A DNA stretch of 25,554 bases from WGMI01 sp041739275 (GCA_041739275.1 JBGSOF010000024.1:1-25554); one strand, 5' to 3'. Shown: positions 1 to 7,482, counted from the stretch's first letter. Numbers and translations: made by a program. The notes: generated by a model not told the origin, from the letters alone.

Positions 1-209
1 AATAGGATGCTGCGGCTGTTGTGCGACTCGGCGTCGCTTGCGGGTCCCGAACGAAGGAGGGTTTACGGCGCTTTTAATCGGAATCTCTTTTTGATGCCTG
101 CGGCAGAGGGCTCAGTGTTGATCGCTTAGAAATTCAGATAGCATTGAAATTTTGAAGACTTAAAGTTGTCCTTCGCTGTTCATTCCCTCTCAACGACCTT
201 GATGTTCAC

Positions 210-229
210 CCCCGCACAATCGTGCGGGG
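210..229. repeat. Perfect 8-bp hairpin in REP-like region
   Basis: CCCCGCAC (210-217) and GTGCGGGG (222-229) are perfect reverse complements around a 4-base loop. There is no T-tract on either side, so it is not a typical intrinsic terminator. Confidence 0.6.
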
Positions 230-346
230 CAACATGTGTCCGTTGGTGTTAAAACGTCGCGGAGGCCTTCGATCCATGTATCTCCAAAACAATACAATAG
301 GACCGGATATGACGCCCCTGTAGGGCTTGATTGACGACGATTCTAC

Positions 347-367
347 GCCCACCGCGTTGCGGTGGGC
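347..367. repeat. Perfect 9-bp hairpin in REP-like region
   Basis: GCCCACCGC (347-355) and GCGGTGGGC (359-367) are perfect reverse complements with a 3-base loop. Eleven bases downstream follows a second hairpin (378-392). The pairing of these two hairpins in this order is the hallmark of the repeat. Confidence 0.65.
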
Positions 368-377
368 TGATACATGC

Positions 378-392
378 CGCCCTTTCAGGGCG
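378..392. repeat. 6-bp hairpin in REP-like region
   Basis: CGCCCT (378-383) and AGGGCG (387-392) flank a 3-base loop. It is the second member of the hairpin pair that begins at 347. Confidence 0.55.
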
Positions 393-709
393 AGTAGGGT
401 CGCATTCGGTGCGACTCGACGTCGCTGCCCTTGGGTTTTCTAAACCAATATACCCGGAGTCATTGGGCTTTAGGCCCTTTGATATTCGGACTCCTCGTTG
501 ATTTTTAATTCGCTCAAGTAATTCTGGGACAATAACTTCTAAAAGAACCCCCATAATCGACTTGAGTCAACCTTTTAGGATTTCTCACTAGGAGGATGTC
601 CTTGAAGCTCCATTGCGCATTTTTCACCCAATCCCCAGAAATTTCCGCTGTCCCGCCATAAGCCTTCGCCTTCTCTTCGCGATTTTAGCCACACCCAATA
701 CGCATTCTC

Positions 710-1417
710 GTGACCCGAAAACAAAGAGCGCAAATCATCGCCGAGATGCTCGAACGTCTCTATCCCGAAACCCCGATTCCGCTCGACCACAGCGATCCGT
801 ATACCTTGTTGTGCGCGGTGGTTTTGAGTGCACAATGCACCGATGCGCGAGTCAATACCGTAACTCCCGAATTGTTCCGCCGCGCGCCCGGACCGAGGCA
901 AATGGTCGAATTGGGGGTTGAACGAATCGCCGAAATCATCAGGCCCTGCGGTTTGAGCCCGATGAAGAGCAAAGGGCTCTATGGATTGTCTCAAATGATC
1001 CTCGTAAAGCACGGGGGGGCGGTGCCCGAAAGCTTCGAAGAGCTGGAAGCAATGCCCGGGGTGGGTCATAAAACGGCCAGTGTGGTGATGAGCCAGGCCT
1101 TCGGGCAGCCTGCCTTTCCCGTCGATACCCACATTCACCGGTTGATGCATCGCTGGGGGCTGAGTTCGGGCAAGAGCGTGGAACAGACCGAGCGCGACGC
1201 GAAAAAGTTATGGCCTCCAAGCGCGTGGAACAGCCTGCATTTGAGGATCATCTTTTACGGACGTTCACACAGCCCCGCACGGGGATGGAAGCCGGAGGAA
1301 GACCCCATTCAACAGGCCATCAAATACTTCCCAAAAACGAAAGAAACCAAGCCCGCCTCGGTTAAAGTCAAAGCTGTGGCTAAGGCCGCAAAGGCGGTCA
1401 AAAAGGCCAAGTCCTGA
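710..1417 (+). CDS. nth: Endonuclease III (Nth), lacking the Fe-S cysteines
   Basis: Bifunctional DNA glycosylase/AP lyase that removes oxidised pyrimidines in base excision repair; cytoplasmic. The helix-hairpin-helix segment (about residues 112-132, LEAMPGVGHKTAS) carries the expected lysine nucleophile K121, and the VDTH motif supplies the catalytic aspartate D139. The protein aligns with E. coli Nth from its first residues. The four C-terminal cysteines that bind the [4Fe-4S] cluster in E. coli are absent: the equivalent stretch (about 184-200, GRSHSPARGW) has none. I recall that Bacteroidota Nth proteins share this loss. A Lys/Ala-rich tail (about 208-235) extends beyond the family core and could add DNA affinity (inference). 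The start is GTG; an in-frame stop at 686 leaves no better upstream start. It is convergent with the next gene, with only 11 bases between stops. Confidence 0.93.
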   Translation: MTRKQRAQIIAEMLERLYPETPIPLDHSDPYTLLCAVVLSAQCTDARVNTVTPELFRRAPGPRQMVELGVERIAEIIRPCGLSPMKSKGLYGLSQMILVKHGGAVPESFEELEAMPGVGHKTASVVMSQAFGQPAFPVDTHIHRLMHRWGLSSGKSVEQTERDAKKLWPPSAWNSLHLRIIFYGRSHSPARGWKPEEDPIQQAIKYFPKTKETKPASVKVKAVAKAAKAVKKAKS

Positions 1418-1428
1418 GCGAATCGCCC

Positions 1429-4400
1429 TTAAAAATCGGTGCTGAGCGAAAAGTAGAAAACATTCGGAAGCACCTGACCGTCTTCAATGCCCCAAGCCCA
1501 GTCGGCGCGCATAAAGTATCCCAACAATCTCGTTCTGAGGCCAAAACCTGTTCCGAGCAAAATCGGATTTTTCTGGCGATCGAGGGTGATGGTGAGCGGG
1601 GGAGACTCGATCACGCGGGTGTTCAAGGCGTTCTCTTCAGCCCAAGGGCTCGAACCGTTCCAAGCCGTACCCACATCGGCAAAGCCCACCACTTGAAAAT
1701 TGGCGATAAAGTCGTTTCGAATCGGTCTGTTGAGGATGTATTTGAAGACAGGCACGCGCAATTCGCTGTTGATCACTGCAAAGCTGTTTCCGTTTCGCGC
1801 ATTCTGAAAAAAGCCGCGCATATTCGTCACCAAGGTTTGGAACAGGTAATTCTCGTTTTGAGCAATGGGGGTTTCCGCATTGAACCTCGGGCTGAATTCG
1901 TTGTCGACTCCCCCCATAAAATGCACCAGCTTTTGCGCTCCGAACGAAGTGCCATAGGCTGCGCGATTAGCCCAAATAATGCTTCGGTGCACCGATGTAT
2001 ACTGCCTAAAATCGAAGCCGAGCGTATGCAGGCCGGTGGGGGCGCGATTCAGGTTTCGGTAATACTCAGTAAATACTTTAAACCGCATCCCCTCGTGCAA
2101 ATTGAGTCCGAGGTTGCGCGTATTGTCGTAGATATAGGCAGCCTTTACCACCGCGTAGTCTTCGGTAAGATCGGGGATACTCAGAGAAATGGCATCGGTG
2201 CTCAAAACGATGTTTCGATCTTGTCGGTAGGCCAGGCTGCCCTCGATTGCACTGACGGGGTTGAAGGGATAGGTCGCCTTGAATTGAGCTTCGTGCGTCA
2301 GCACCCGGACCAGATAGGTGTTTCCCGTCGAAGTTTCGACCCCCGAGCCGAGACGCGATCGGCGATAAAGTGTAAGTTGCTGATTCAGCCTCGGTTTTAA
2401 GTTTTGCAGACCGATAAAAAACTCCGCATTCGGGCTGAGCGAGAGCCCCGAAACCGGCTGAAAATCAGTTCTCAAACCGGCCGTAATTCGGTAGTTGTTC
2501 ATCAGGTCGACCACCCCGACTTTAAAGAGCATATTGAAGCCCGCATTGAGCAAACCTGGGCTCGGCCCTCCGTAAAAGGGCTGGTATTGCGGATTGCTGA
2601 AAACGTTGTCGATCTGGGTCGTGAATTCGTCTTGGTAGAGGCTGGTAAAATAATTCCGCCGGTTCGGCAAAACGATGCTGTCGTTTGCGGCCTTTGCAGG
2701 TTTACTGATAAAGAACGGGCTGTGCACTTCTGCTTTGCGCTCTTCGCGCTGCTGTTCTTCTGAACCCGGGGCTCCCGTTCCCGCAAGGGGGGCAACGGCT
2801 CTTTTAGGGTCTGTGAGGCCCGGGCTAAACTCGTAGCGTTTGAGGTCGAATTCGGCACCGGGTCTGCGGCCGGGTTCGGGCAATCGCACGGCATCGACCG
2901 GCTCGGGTTTTTCGCCCGTGGGCTCCAGGGGAGATTCAGACGGAGTTTGGAAATTGCCGAGCTCTTCTCTCTGAGCGTATCCCAGAGGAGATTCAATGAG
3001 TTGGAGCCATTCGCGGCCTTTGCGGTAGAAAGTGCCCAGACCGTATTGGCCTTTGGGGTCGGCTTCCAATTGCAGCAGGTGCTCGCGCTCGTCCGTCATC
3101 CGGAATCGGTCAAAGCGATAGGCGTAATGCACAGTGGTGTCTACATAAGCTATCGACGAATCGACTTTGAGCAAATAAATGCTGCGGTAGGGAGTTCCCG
3201 GGGCGGTAAAGGCCACGTCTGAGCCTTCGAGCGGCACGAGCTGATTTTCGTCCATCCCCGGAGTTTGGGTGTGCCTCCAAAGCGGTCCGACATAGTCCGC
3301 TTGACGCGGCATCGAGAACAGATCAAAGCTGGGATCTACCGAGGCTCGGTGGTCTTTGGGAAGGGTTAGAAGCGAATCTTTGGGCCGATTGCTGCGCCAC
3401 AAAATGCGCTTTTCGCCGAGCAGGTACACCGGGTCGAGATCGTCGTAGGCGTCGTTGGTCAAGCGGTCGTAGGAGGTCGACAAAACGGTGTATTCAAACA
3501 GATCGCTCTGCCCGTCTTTTACGGCCGAAAACAGCAGCCGCTGCCCATCGGCGCTATACCTCAGACTCAGCACTTTTTCAATGCCAAAGAGCTCTCGCCT
3601 CTGCTTTTTTCGGTCCTTGGTGTTGTAAAAATGAAGCCATAAAAAGCCTTTTTCTTCGCTCACCCAACTCAGCACGCTTCCATCGGGGTTCCAAGCGATC
3701 AGGGGGTGGCTTATGTCTGCGTTTTGAGGAATTCGATACCCTCCCCGAAACACTGTTTTTTTCTTGCCTCCGGGCAGTTCGATGGTCCGAATGCGATAGC
3801 GCCCTTGCCGATTGACGACCACTGCCGAGCGCGCACCGTCGGGCGAAACAGCCAATGCCGAAATGCGTTCATCCTTTCGCGCTTTGAAGAGCTTAGTTCC
3901 GGGGAGGTCGGAGCGCTCTTCGGTCCACTTGAAGCGGTCTCTGTAAAAAGGGGGGAGATTTTGAAGAATTTCGGGTAGACCTGCACCGATGATGTATTGG
4001 AAACCCGATTCTAAATTTCGGTTGACCACGGCCATAAATACCACGTTCTTAATGACATTTCGGCCATAAGTCGAGGCGACGTACTCCCAAATGGCGTGCC
4101 CTGCAACCCGGGCTTCTTCGCCGGTCAATGCATTGAATCTCTTGAATCGCTTGGTTTGAAACCCGTCCACGAGCAGGGCTTCGTCTTCGGGGCTCATCGG
4201 CCCGCTCAAATAAGACATCAGGCCTTCAAAATACCAATCGGGAAAATGGAGTAAGGTGCTGTTTTTAAAGCTTTGGCTAAAATCTCCGTAAATCAGGTTG
4301 TTGATGGCCACCTCGGCCATGCCCGCTTTGATTTGCTGCTCGAGATGTGCATAGCTTCCGTTGAAGTAGAGGTACATCTTATTCCCCGCCAGCCGGGTCA

Positions 4401-4755
4401 CCCCTCCGGTGTTGTAAGCGTCTTCTCCAGATTCGATTAAGTTGCTCTGAACCAGCTCGCTGAGGTTGTTGAAAACCATAATGCTCAGTCGATCTTGAAC
4501 CGGGCTGTCGAGCGCTTTTTCCATTTGCTCGAGCGTGCTGTGCGCCATCACCGCAACTCGGCGCGCAATGGGGTCGCTGCTTTTGTAGAAGTAGACGTCG
4601 ATGTCTTCAAATCGGTAGAACTTCCAGTCGAAAGTGTTGAATTCTACCCGGTTTTTTCCGAATTCTTGGTGTAAGCCATAGTAAAATTGCGCAGAGGCGC
4701 TCGACCCGCAGAGGATCAAACCGAACACCATCGCAATCAAGCGCATCATTCGCAT
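1429..4755 (-). CDS. TolB-like propeller protein with C-terminal outer-membrane barrel
   Basis: Large envelope protein of 1108 aa. A signal peptide (MRMMRLIAMV... to SASAQ, about 1-22) is followed by an N-terminal domain resembling the metallopeptidase-MA-like region of Bacteroidota TolB-type proteins (about 23-290), then a PD40/TolB-like propeller (about 295-458, with repeats such as AVSPDG, AWNPDG and RYSADG), a low-complexity Pro/Glu linker (about 600-690) and a BamA/surface-antigen-like beta barrel (about 735-1108) ending in Phe, as outer-membrane barrels do. The expected HExxH site appears to be replaced by KAGMAEV (143-149), although the downstream FPDWYFEG glutamate is kept, so I infer no peptidase activity. 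The substrate or partner is unknown. An ATG 25 codons upstream (4830) is possible, but the signal peptide begins at 4755. The gene is divergent from the DUF4199 gene. Confidence 0.85.
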   Translation of the reverse strand: MRMMRLIAMVFGLILCGSSASAQFYYGLHQEFGKNRVEFNTFDWKFYRFEDIDVYFYKSSDPIARRVAVMAHSTLEQMEKALDSPVQDRLSIMVFNNLSELVQSNLIESGEDAYNTGGVTRLAGNKMYLYFNGSYAHLEQQIKAGMAEVAINNLIYGDFSQSFKNSTLLHFPDWYFEGLMSYLSGPMSPEDEALLVDGFQTKRFKRFNALTGEEARVAGHAIWEYVASTYGRNVIKNVVFMAVVNRNLESGFQYIIGAGLPEILQNLPPFYRDRFKWTEERSDLPGTKLFKARKDERISALAVSPDGARSAVVVNRQGRYRIRTIELPGGKKKTVFRGGYRIPQNADISHPLIAWNPDGSVLSWVSEEKGFLWLHFYNTKDRKKQRRELFGIEKVLSLRYSADGQRLLFSAVKDGQSDLFEYTVLSTSYDRLTNDAYDDLDPVYLLGEKRILWRSNRPKDSLLTLPKDHRASVDPSFDLFSMPRQADYVGPLWRHTQTPGMDENQLVPLEGSDVAFTAPGTPYRSIYLLKVDSSIAYVDTTVHYAYRFDRFRMTDEREHLLQLEADPKGQYGLGTFYRKGREWLQLIESPLGYAQREELGNFQTPSESPLEPTGEKPEPVDAVRLPEPGRRPGAEFDLKRYEFSPGLTDPKRAVAPLAGTGAPGSEEQQREERKAEVHSPFFISKPAKAANDSIVLPNRRNYFTSLYQDEFTTQIDNVFSNPQYQPFYGGPSPGLLNAGFNMLFKVGVVDLMNNYRITAGLRTDFQPVSGLSLSPNAEFFIGLQNLKPRLNQQLTLYRRSRLGSGVETSTGNTYLVRVLTHEAQFKATYPFNPVSAIEGSLAYRQDRNIVLSTDAISLSIPDLTEDYAVVKAAYIYDNTRNLGLNLHEGMRFKVFTEYYRNLNRAPTGLHTLGFDFRQYTSVHRSIIWANRAAYGTSFGAQKLVHFMGGVDNEFSPRFNAETPIAQNENYLFQTLVTNMRGFFQNARNGNSFAVINSELRVPVFKYILNRPIRNDFIANFQVVGFADVGTAWNGSSPWAEENALNTRVIESPPLTITLDRQKNPILLGTGFGLRTRLLGYFMRADWAWGIEDGQVLPNVFYFSLSTDF

Positions 4756-4758
4756 ACT

Positions 4759-4872
4759 ATGGACGAATTTAGCGCCGAATTCTCGAGAGTTCTTGCAGCC
4801 TTGCGCACAGAGATTGCGGAGCTTCGACATCGTGAAATTTCAATCGATCAGCCTCTTTTGCTTCACCCATGA
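4759..4872 (+). CDS. Possible 37-aa leader ORF overlapping the DUF4199 start
   Basis: An ATG-initiated 37-codon frame (MDEFSAEFSRVLAALR..., ending LLLHP) stops in an ATGA overlap with the start of the downstream DUF4199 gene, the arrangement typical of translational coupling. The sequence could form an amphipathic helix. It begins 3 bases beyond, and on the opposite strand to, the start codon of the TolB-like gene, so it would occupy that gene's promoter region. No homologue is recognised. It may equally be a chance frame. Confidence 0.2.
   Translation: MDEFSAEFSRVLAALRTEIAELRHREISIDQPLLLHP
4764..4771 (-). promoter_or_regulatory. Candidate -7 box (TAAATTCG) for the TolB-like gene
   Basis: On the minus strand TAAATTCG differs from the Bacteroidota -7 consensus TAnnTTTG at one position and ends 8 bases before the ATG at 4755. 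No clear TTG -33 element is visible. If used, the mRNA would have almost no leader. Confidence 0.25.
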
Positions 4873-5411
4873 ATACACGAAACGTTTGGTTCTTTGGTTT
4901 GTTGGCCGGCGCGCTTGTTTCGGCAGGTTTGCTCACAGGGGTATGGTTGGGAAGAAATTCCATAGAGATGATGCCCGGCTTGGTGTTTGGCTACGGTTCG
5001 AGTCTGTTGGCGAGCTTGGTTCTCGTGTACGGGCTCACCAAGATGGACTTGGCTCTGAAGTCGCGGATGCCGTCTCTCGCTTTGACGGGGATGGGTATGG
5101 GGGGCCTAGCCGCCGCGATGTACACAATTTCGTGGATGCTGTTCCTGCGAATCAGCGGGTACGATTTCGTCGAACATTACATGCGAATTGTTGAAAATCA
5201 GCTGCTCAGACAGGGTAGGAGCTCCGAGGAGATCGCGAGCCGCCTGGCTGAATTGTCTGCCCAAATGGCCAACTACGACAAGCCGATGGTTCAGGCCATG
5301 CTGACGTTCTCAGAGGTCTTTCCGATTTTCTTGATCGCCGTGCTGGTGGCGAGCTACTTTATTTCCAAAAGAGCTCGAGCAAATTCCGAAGTTCAGGCTT
5401 CGGCCAGATGA
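4869..5411 (+). CDS. DUF4199 family inner-membrane protein
   Basis: 180-aa membrane protein with four predicted transmembrane segments (about 7-29, 37-57, 70-95 and 143-168). The segment TISWMLFLRISGYDFVEHY after the third helix resembles the conserved core of DUF4199 proteins, which are widespread in Bacteroidota and have no assigned function. A soluble, charged loop (about 105-140) lies between helices 3 and 4. The gene diverges from the TolB-like barrel gene and its 3' end overlaps the convergent thioredoxin gene by 19 bases. No promoter could be assigned with confidence. Confidence 0.85.
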   Translation: MNTRNVWFFGLLAGALVSAGLLTGVWLGRNSIEMMPGLVFGYGSSLLASLVLVYGLTKMDLALKSRMPSLALTGMGMGGLAAAMYTISWMLFLRISGYDFVEHYMRIVENQLLRQGRSSEEIASRLAELSAQMANYDKPMVQAMLTFSEVFPIFLIAVLVASYFISKRARANSEVQASAR

Positions 5412-5698
5412 GCCCGTACGGTTCGCACGAGTTGGGCGAGGGGGACGACTCCGCTCTGTCTCCATACCACTTGACCTGACTTGTAGAGGATCAACGTTGG
5501 AACCCCTTGTATTCGAAGTTGTTGCGCCAGCGCTTGATTGCGATCGACGTCTATTTTGACAATGCGCACCTCGTCTCCAAATTCTTTTGAGGCCTCTTCG
5601 AGTATGGGATGCAGCATTTTGCACGGCCCACACCATTCGGCGCTGAAGTCGACTAATAGGGCTTGGCTGCTTGAAATCAGTTCGTTGAAACTACTCAT
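5393..5698 (-). CDS. Thioredoxin
   Basis: Cytoplasmic protein-disulfide reductase of 101 aa, close to the usual thioredoxin length. The active site WCGPCK lies at 22-27 (C23, C26), the buried aspartate in VDFSAEW at D17 and the cis-proline in GVPT at P67, so all catalytic features are present. There is no signal peptide. The start is 17 bases downstream of the stop of the CxxCH lipoprotein gene on the same strand, suggesting cotranscription, and the 3' end overlaps the DUF4199 gene by 19 bases. Whether this is the main housekeeping TrxA or a paralogue cannot be decided here. Confidence 0.92.
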   Translation of the reverse strand: MSSFNELISSSQALLVDFSAEWCGPCKMLHPILEEASKEFGDEVRIVKIDVDRNQALAQQLRIQGVPTLILYKSGQVVWRQSGVVPLAQLVRTVRAHLAEA

Positions 5699-5715
5699 GG
5701 GTTCTGTTGAAACAA

Positions 5716-6315
5716 TTAAAGTTCAAGACTCCAAATTCCCCTGAGCTGTCCGGTTTCAAAGCCGATGGCTCGGTCGTTGGGGTATAGAATGCGGATCTGC
5801 TTCGAAACTTCGGGGTCTATTTCTTTGCCGTGGCATTGAAGGCAGTGCGGGGCGGTGAGTATGGGCGAGAAGAATTTCCACCGGCCGTTTTCTACTGCAA
5901 TTAGTTCGGGGTGAAGCACTTCTCCCGCTGAATGTCGTCGTTCGTATTGGGCTATCGCGCTTTCCTCGAGCGAATCGGCTTCGTTTAAGGGGTTGCGATA
6001 TTTGATTGCGGCTCTTTTAAAAGAGACTTGGTGGATCTCTGCGAGCGAGTCGAGTAGAGGGATTCCGCGTTCGGAGCAAAATGCGACGGCCTGCTTTGTA
6101 CTGCCGTTTTGGAGGGCGTTGACGAGTCGGGCATTGAGCGTTTCGGCAGCTCTTTGGCTCAACATTCGGCCTTTTTCAAGGGCATCGGCTCGATCATTGT
6201 TTGCAGCATCTGTCAGGGGAGGTGTGCCGTCTGTTTCCTCGTTTTTCGAGTGGCTGGAAGGTCCGCAACTCAGGGTGCTTGCGATCAGTGCGATGAAGAT
6301 CGAATGTTTGATCAC
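5716..6315 (-). CDS. DUF3365/Tll0287-like haem-type lipoprotein
   Basis: 199-aa envelope protein. The N-terminus has a lipoprotein signal peptide with lipobox TLSC (lipidated C17), followed by a Ser/Asn/Asp-rich linker. The remainder matches the Tll0287-like (DUF3365) domain, which in several proteins binds a c-type haem and serves as a redox or gas sensor. Here the haem motif CLQCH is at 158-162, preceded by the KFFSPI segment usual in the family, and a GIWSLEL-type end closes the domain. Covalent haem attachment outside the cytoplasm is therefore expected but not shown. It sits directly upstream of the thioredoxin gene (17 bases) and is preceded by a good TAnnTTTG promoter box. Confidence 0.85.
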   Translation of the reverse strand: MIKHSIFIALIASTLSCGPSSHSKNEETDGTPPLTDAANNDRADALEKGRMLSQRAAETLNARLVNALQNGSTKQAVAFCSERGIPLLDSLAEIHQVSFKRAAIKYRNPLNEADSLEESAIAQYERRHSAGEVLHPELIAVENGRWKFFSPILTAPHCLQCHGKEIDPEVSKQIRILYPNDRAIGFETGQLRGIWSLEL

Positions 6316-6376
6316 TTCGGGTTTTTTGAATGAATCGGCCGCGCGCTCGTTCGAATCAAGAGCTCAGCCTTTAGTT

Positions 6377-6384
6377 CAAAGGTA
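6377..6384 (-). promoter_or_regulatory. Promoter -7 box (TACCTTTG) for haem lipoprotein/thioredoxin
   Basis: TACCTTTG on the minus strand matches the Bacteroidota -7 consensus TAnnTTTG exactly and lies 61 bases upstream of the ATG at 6315. A C-rich stretch precedes it and no obvious TTG -33 element is seen. Confidence 0.5.
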
Positions 6385-6489
6385 GGGGGGATGGGGGGCC
6401 ACACACGGAGACTACAGTCACAAACTTCTCACTTTTTGTGGGGGTCTTCTGTCCTGAAGGCCTGGTTTTGATGTGAGTAGACAGGACTT

Positions 6490-6838
6490 TTACGTGAATG
6501 GAATAGATTCTTTGAAGTCGCCGCTCAGCTTTTCCACGTGCTCGCCACTTTCCCGCAGAATTGTGTCGGGGAGTGGTATAAAATCGAATTCGAGCAAGGG
6601 GTAGATTTTTCCGTTCTGATTCCAGTTACAGCCATGCTCGTAAAATCAAGTTCGCTCGGCCGGAATCGAGCGACAGCGAATGAATCACTCTGTGATCTCG
6701 AATCAATTGGACTATGTCTTCGGTCAAATAGAAAATTCCATGACCTTGAGTCTGAAGATTGGCCTTAAGTTGAAGACTGACGGCCTTAATTCTAAAGCTC
6801 TGTTTATGACTCGCTTTTGGCGGGTTTAGAATCGCCAC
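6490..6838 (-). pseudogene. Possible frameshifted gene remnant
   Basis: The 488-base gap 6316-6803 holds no intact recognisable gene. On the minus strand one frame (6838 to 6626) contains protein-like sequence such as GIFYLTEDIVQLIRDH, then stops. A second frame (6645 to 6490) continues with EHGCNWNQNGKIYPLLEF and FIPLPDTILRESGEHVEKL, ending at a stop at 6490. Together they look like a C-terminal gene fragment broken by a frameshift near 6630-6648. I do not recognise the family. The antisense frame 6538-6768 is in codon register with the second part and is probably its shadow. An inverted repeat (TCGCTCG/CGAGCGA, 6652-6673) lies at the junction, and an imperfect direct repeat (6753-6768 and 6771-6789) lies near the 5' end. 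Confidence 0.3.
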
Positions 6839-7010
6839 TCAGGCCGATCAGGCCGAGCATGGCACCAAACAAGGTGCTCCGAATGGGGTTTGAGCTAATG
6901 GCGCACGAACCTTCGGCGCAACCCACAAAGCGGAAGTACAACCAACCCGCAAGGCCCCCAATCAGTGCGCCCAGCAGGGGAATTCGATATTTTAGAAAGA
7001 GTGCGTTCAA
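6804..7010 (-). CDS. DUF6132 family small membrane protein
   Basis: 68-aa protein with two hydrophobic segments (about 10-28 and 44-58) separated by a GCAEGSC motif with cysteines C31 and C36, followed by the AISSNPIRSTLFGA segment. This cysteine-spaced pattern (GC...G.C.I.SNP...T..GA) is what I recall for DUF6132, a Bacteroidota family of unknown function often found beside rhodanese genes. Its start overlaps the stop of the upstream rhodanese gene by 4 bases (ATGA), so the two are almost certainly cotranscribed and translationally coupled. A shared role in sulfur or thiol handling is an inference from position and the cysteines. Confidence 0.8.
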   Translation of the reverse strand: MNALFLKYRIPLLGALIGGLAGWLYFRFVGCAEGSCAISSNPIRSTLFGAMLGLIGLSGDSKPAKSES

Positions 7011-7402
7011 CGAACGACAGGCTTTTGCTCACGCGTCCACGCTTTGATGCCCCCATCGAGATTCACCACCTCGGCAAAGCCCATTTTGTGGAGTTTGTCC
7101 ATCGCTTTCGAGCTGCGTCCGCCGACGGCACAATACACATACACCGGCTTTTTCTTGTCGAGCTTAGCCACCTTGGCCTCGAACTGAGGGCTATTGACGT
7201 CGATGTTCACCGCCGATTTCAAGTGCCCTGTGCTGAACTCCGAGTCTGAACGGACATCGACCAGCTGAATGTTTTGATCTTTCTTCAAACCCGCCTCAAA
7301 CGCGGAAACCCCAAGGTTCGAAGTCTTGCCCGATTGGGCAAAAAGCGCAGCGGTCGAGAAAATCATTACAGCCGAGAGCAAAGCGCGAAGAAGAGACTTC
7401 AT
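7007..7402 (-). CDS. Exported single-domain rhodanese
   Basis: 131-aa sulfurtransferase-type protein with a cleavable signal peptide (residues 1-22, ending LFA before QS), so it should act in the periplasm. The rhodanese domain spans about 28-127: LVDVRSDSEFSTGHLKSA, then the active-site loop YCAVGGRS with C91 as the persulfide-carrying cysteine, then the closing LDGGIKAW motif. Substrate is not predictable. The downstream DUF6132 gene overlaps it by 4 bases. The upstream gene is a second, cytoplasmic rhodanese separated by 123 bases that contain a promoter box, so this gene can probably be transcribed on its own. Confidence 0.9.
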   Translation of the reverse strand: MKSLLRALLSAVMIFSTAALFAQSGKTSNLGVSAFEAGLKKDQNIQLVDVRSDSEFSTGHLKSAVNIDVNSPQFEAKVAKLDKKKPVYVYCAVGGRSSKAMDKLHKMGFAEVVNLDGGIKAWTREQKPVVR

Positions 7403-7474
7403 GAGAAAAATTTTTATTCTAAGGAGTTGTTAATCAGTTTTGAAAGTGGAAAATCTGCTCAAATCTGAAAGTTG

Positions 7475-7482
7475 CAAAGTTA
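7475..7482 (-). promoter_or_regulatory. Promoter -7 box (TAACTTTG) for the exported rhodanese
   Basis: TAACTTTG on the minus strand matches TAnnTTTG and lies 72 bases upstream of the rhodanese ATG at 7402. The leader downstream is A/T-rich, as Bacteroidota leaders often are. No convincing -33 element. Confidence 0.45.

Larger units (their letters stand above)
1..560. repeat. REP-like, palindrome-rich intergenic region
   Basis: No convincing gene is present before nth at 710. The stretch holds a series of short G/C-rich hairpins (210-229, 347-367, 378-392, with weaker 4-bp stems at 314-326 and 465-477) and an 18-bp direct repeat, 17 of 18 identical, at 21-38 and 410-427. A frame open from the left edge ends at 129 (42 codons, final residues SVLIA); it could be the tail of a gene outside the window or repeat-derived, and I cannot tell which. 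From memory, closely similar hairpin strings (CCACCGC-gtt-GCGGTGG followed by a CGCCCT/AGGGCG hairpin) are scattered through many Bacteroidota genomes, so this is probably a copy of a dispersed repeat. No transposase is visible. Positions 561-709 show nothing I can assign. Confidence 0.55.

Noticed and set aside
1..129. Frame open from the left edge to a stop at 129
   Set aside because: Only 42 codons, contains one copy of the local direct repeat, and no family is recognised; it could be a true gene tail but cannot be supported.
249..554. 101-codon minus-strand frame in the left intergenic region
   Set aside because: It is a translation of the hairpin repeat, with composition set by the palindromes; such frames recur as spurious annotations wherever the repeat occurs.
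575..1150. 191-codon frame opposite nth
   Set aside because: Antisense shadow of nth, which has intact catalytic motifs.
1693..2400. 235-codon frame opposite the TolB-like barrel gene
   Set aside because: Antisense shadow of the barrel region; low-complexity composition and no domain.
6538..6768. 76-codon plus-strand frame in the 488-base gap
   Set aside because: GTG start, in antisense codon register with a more protein-like minus-strand frame, no recognised motif.
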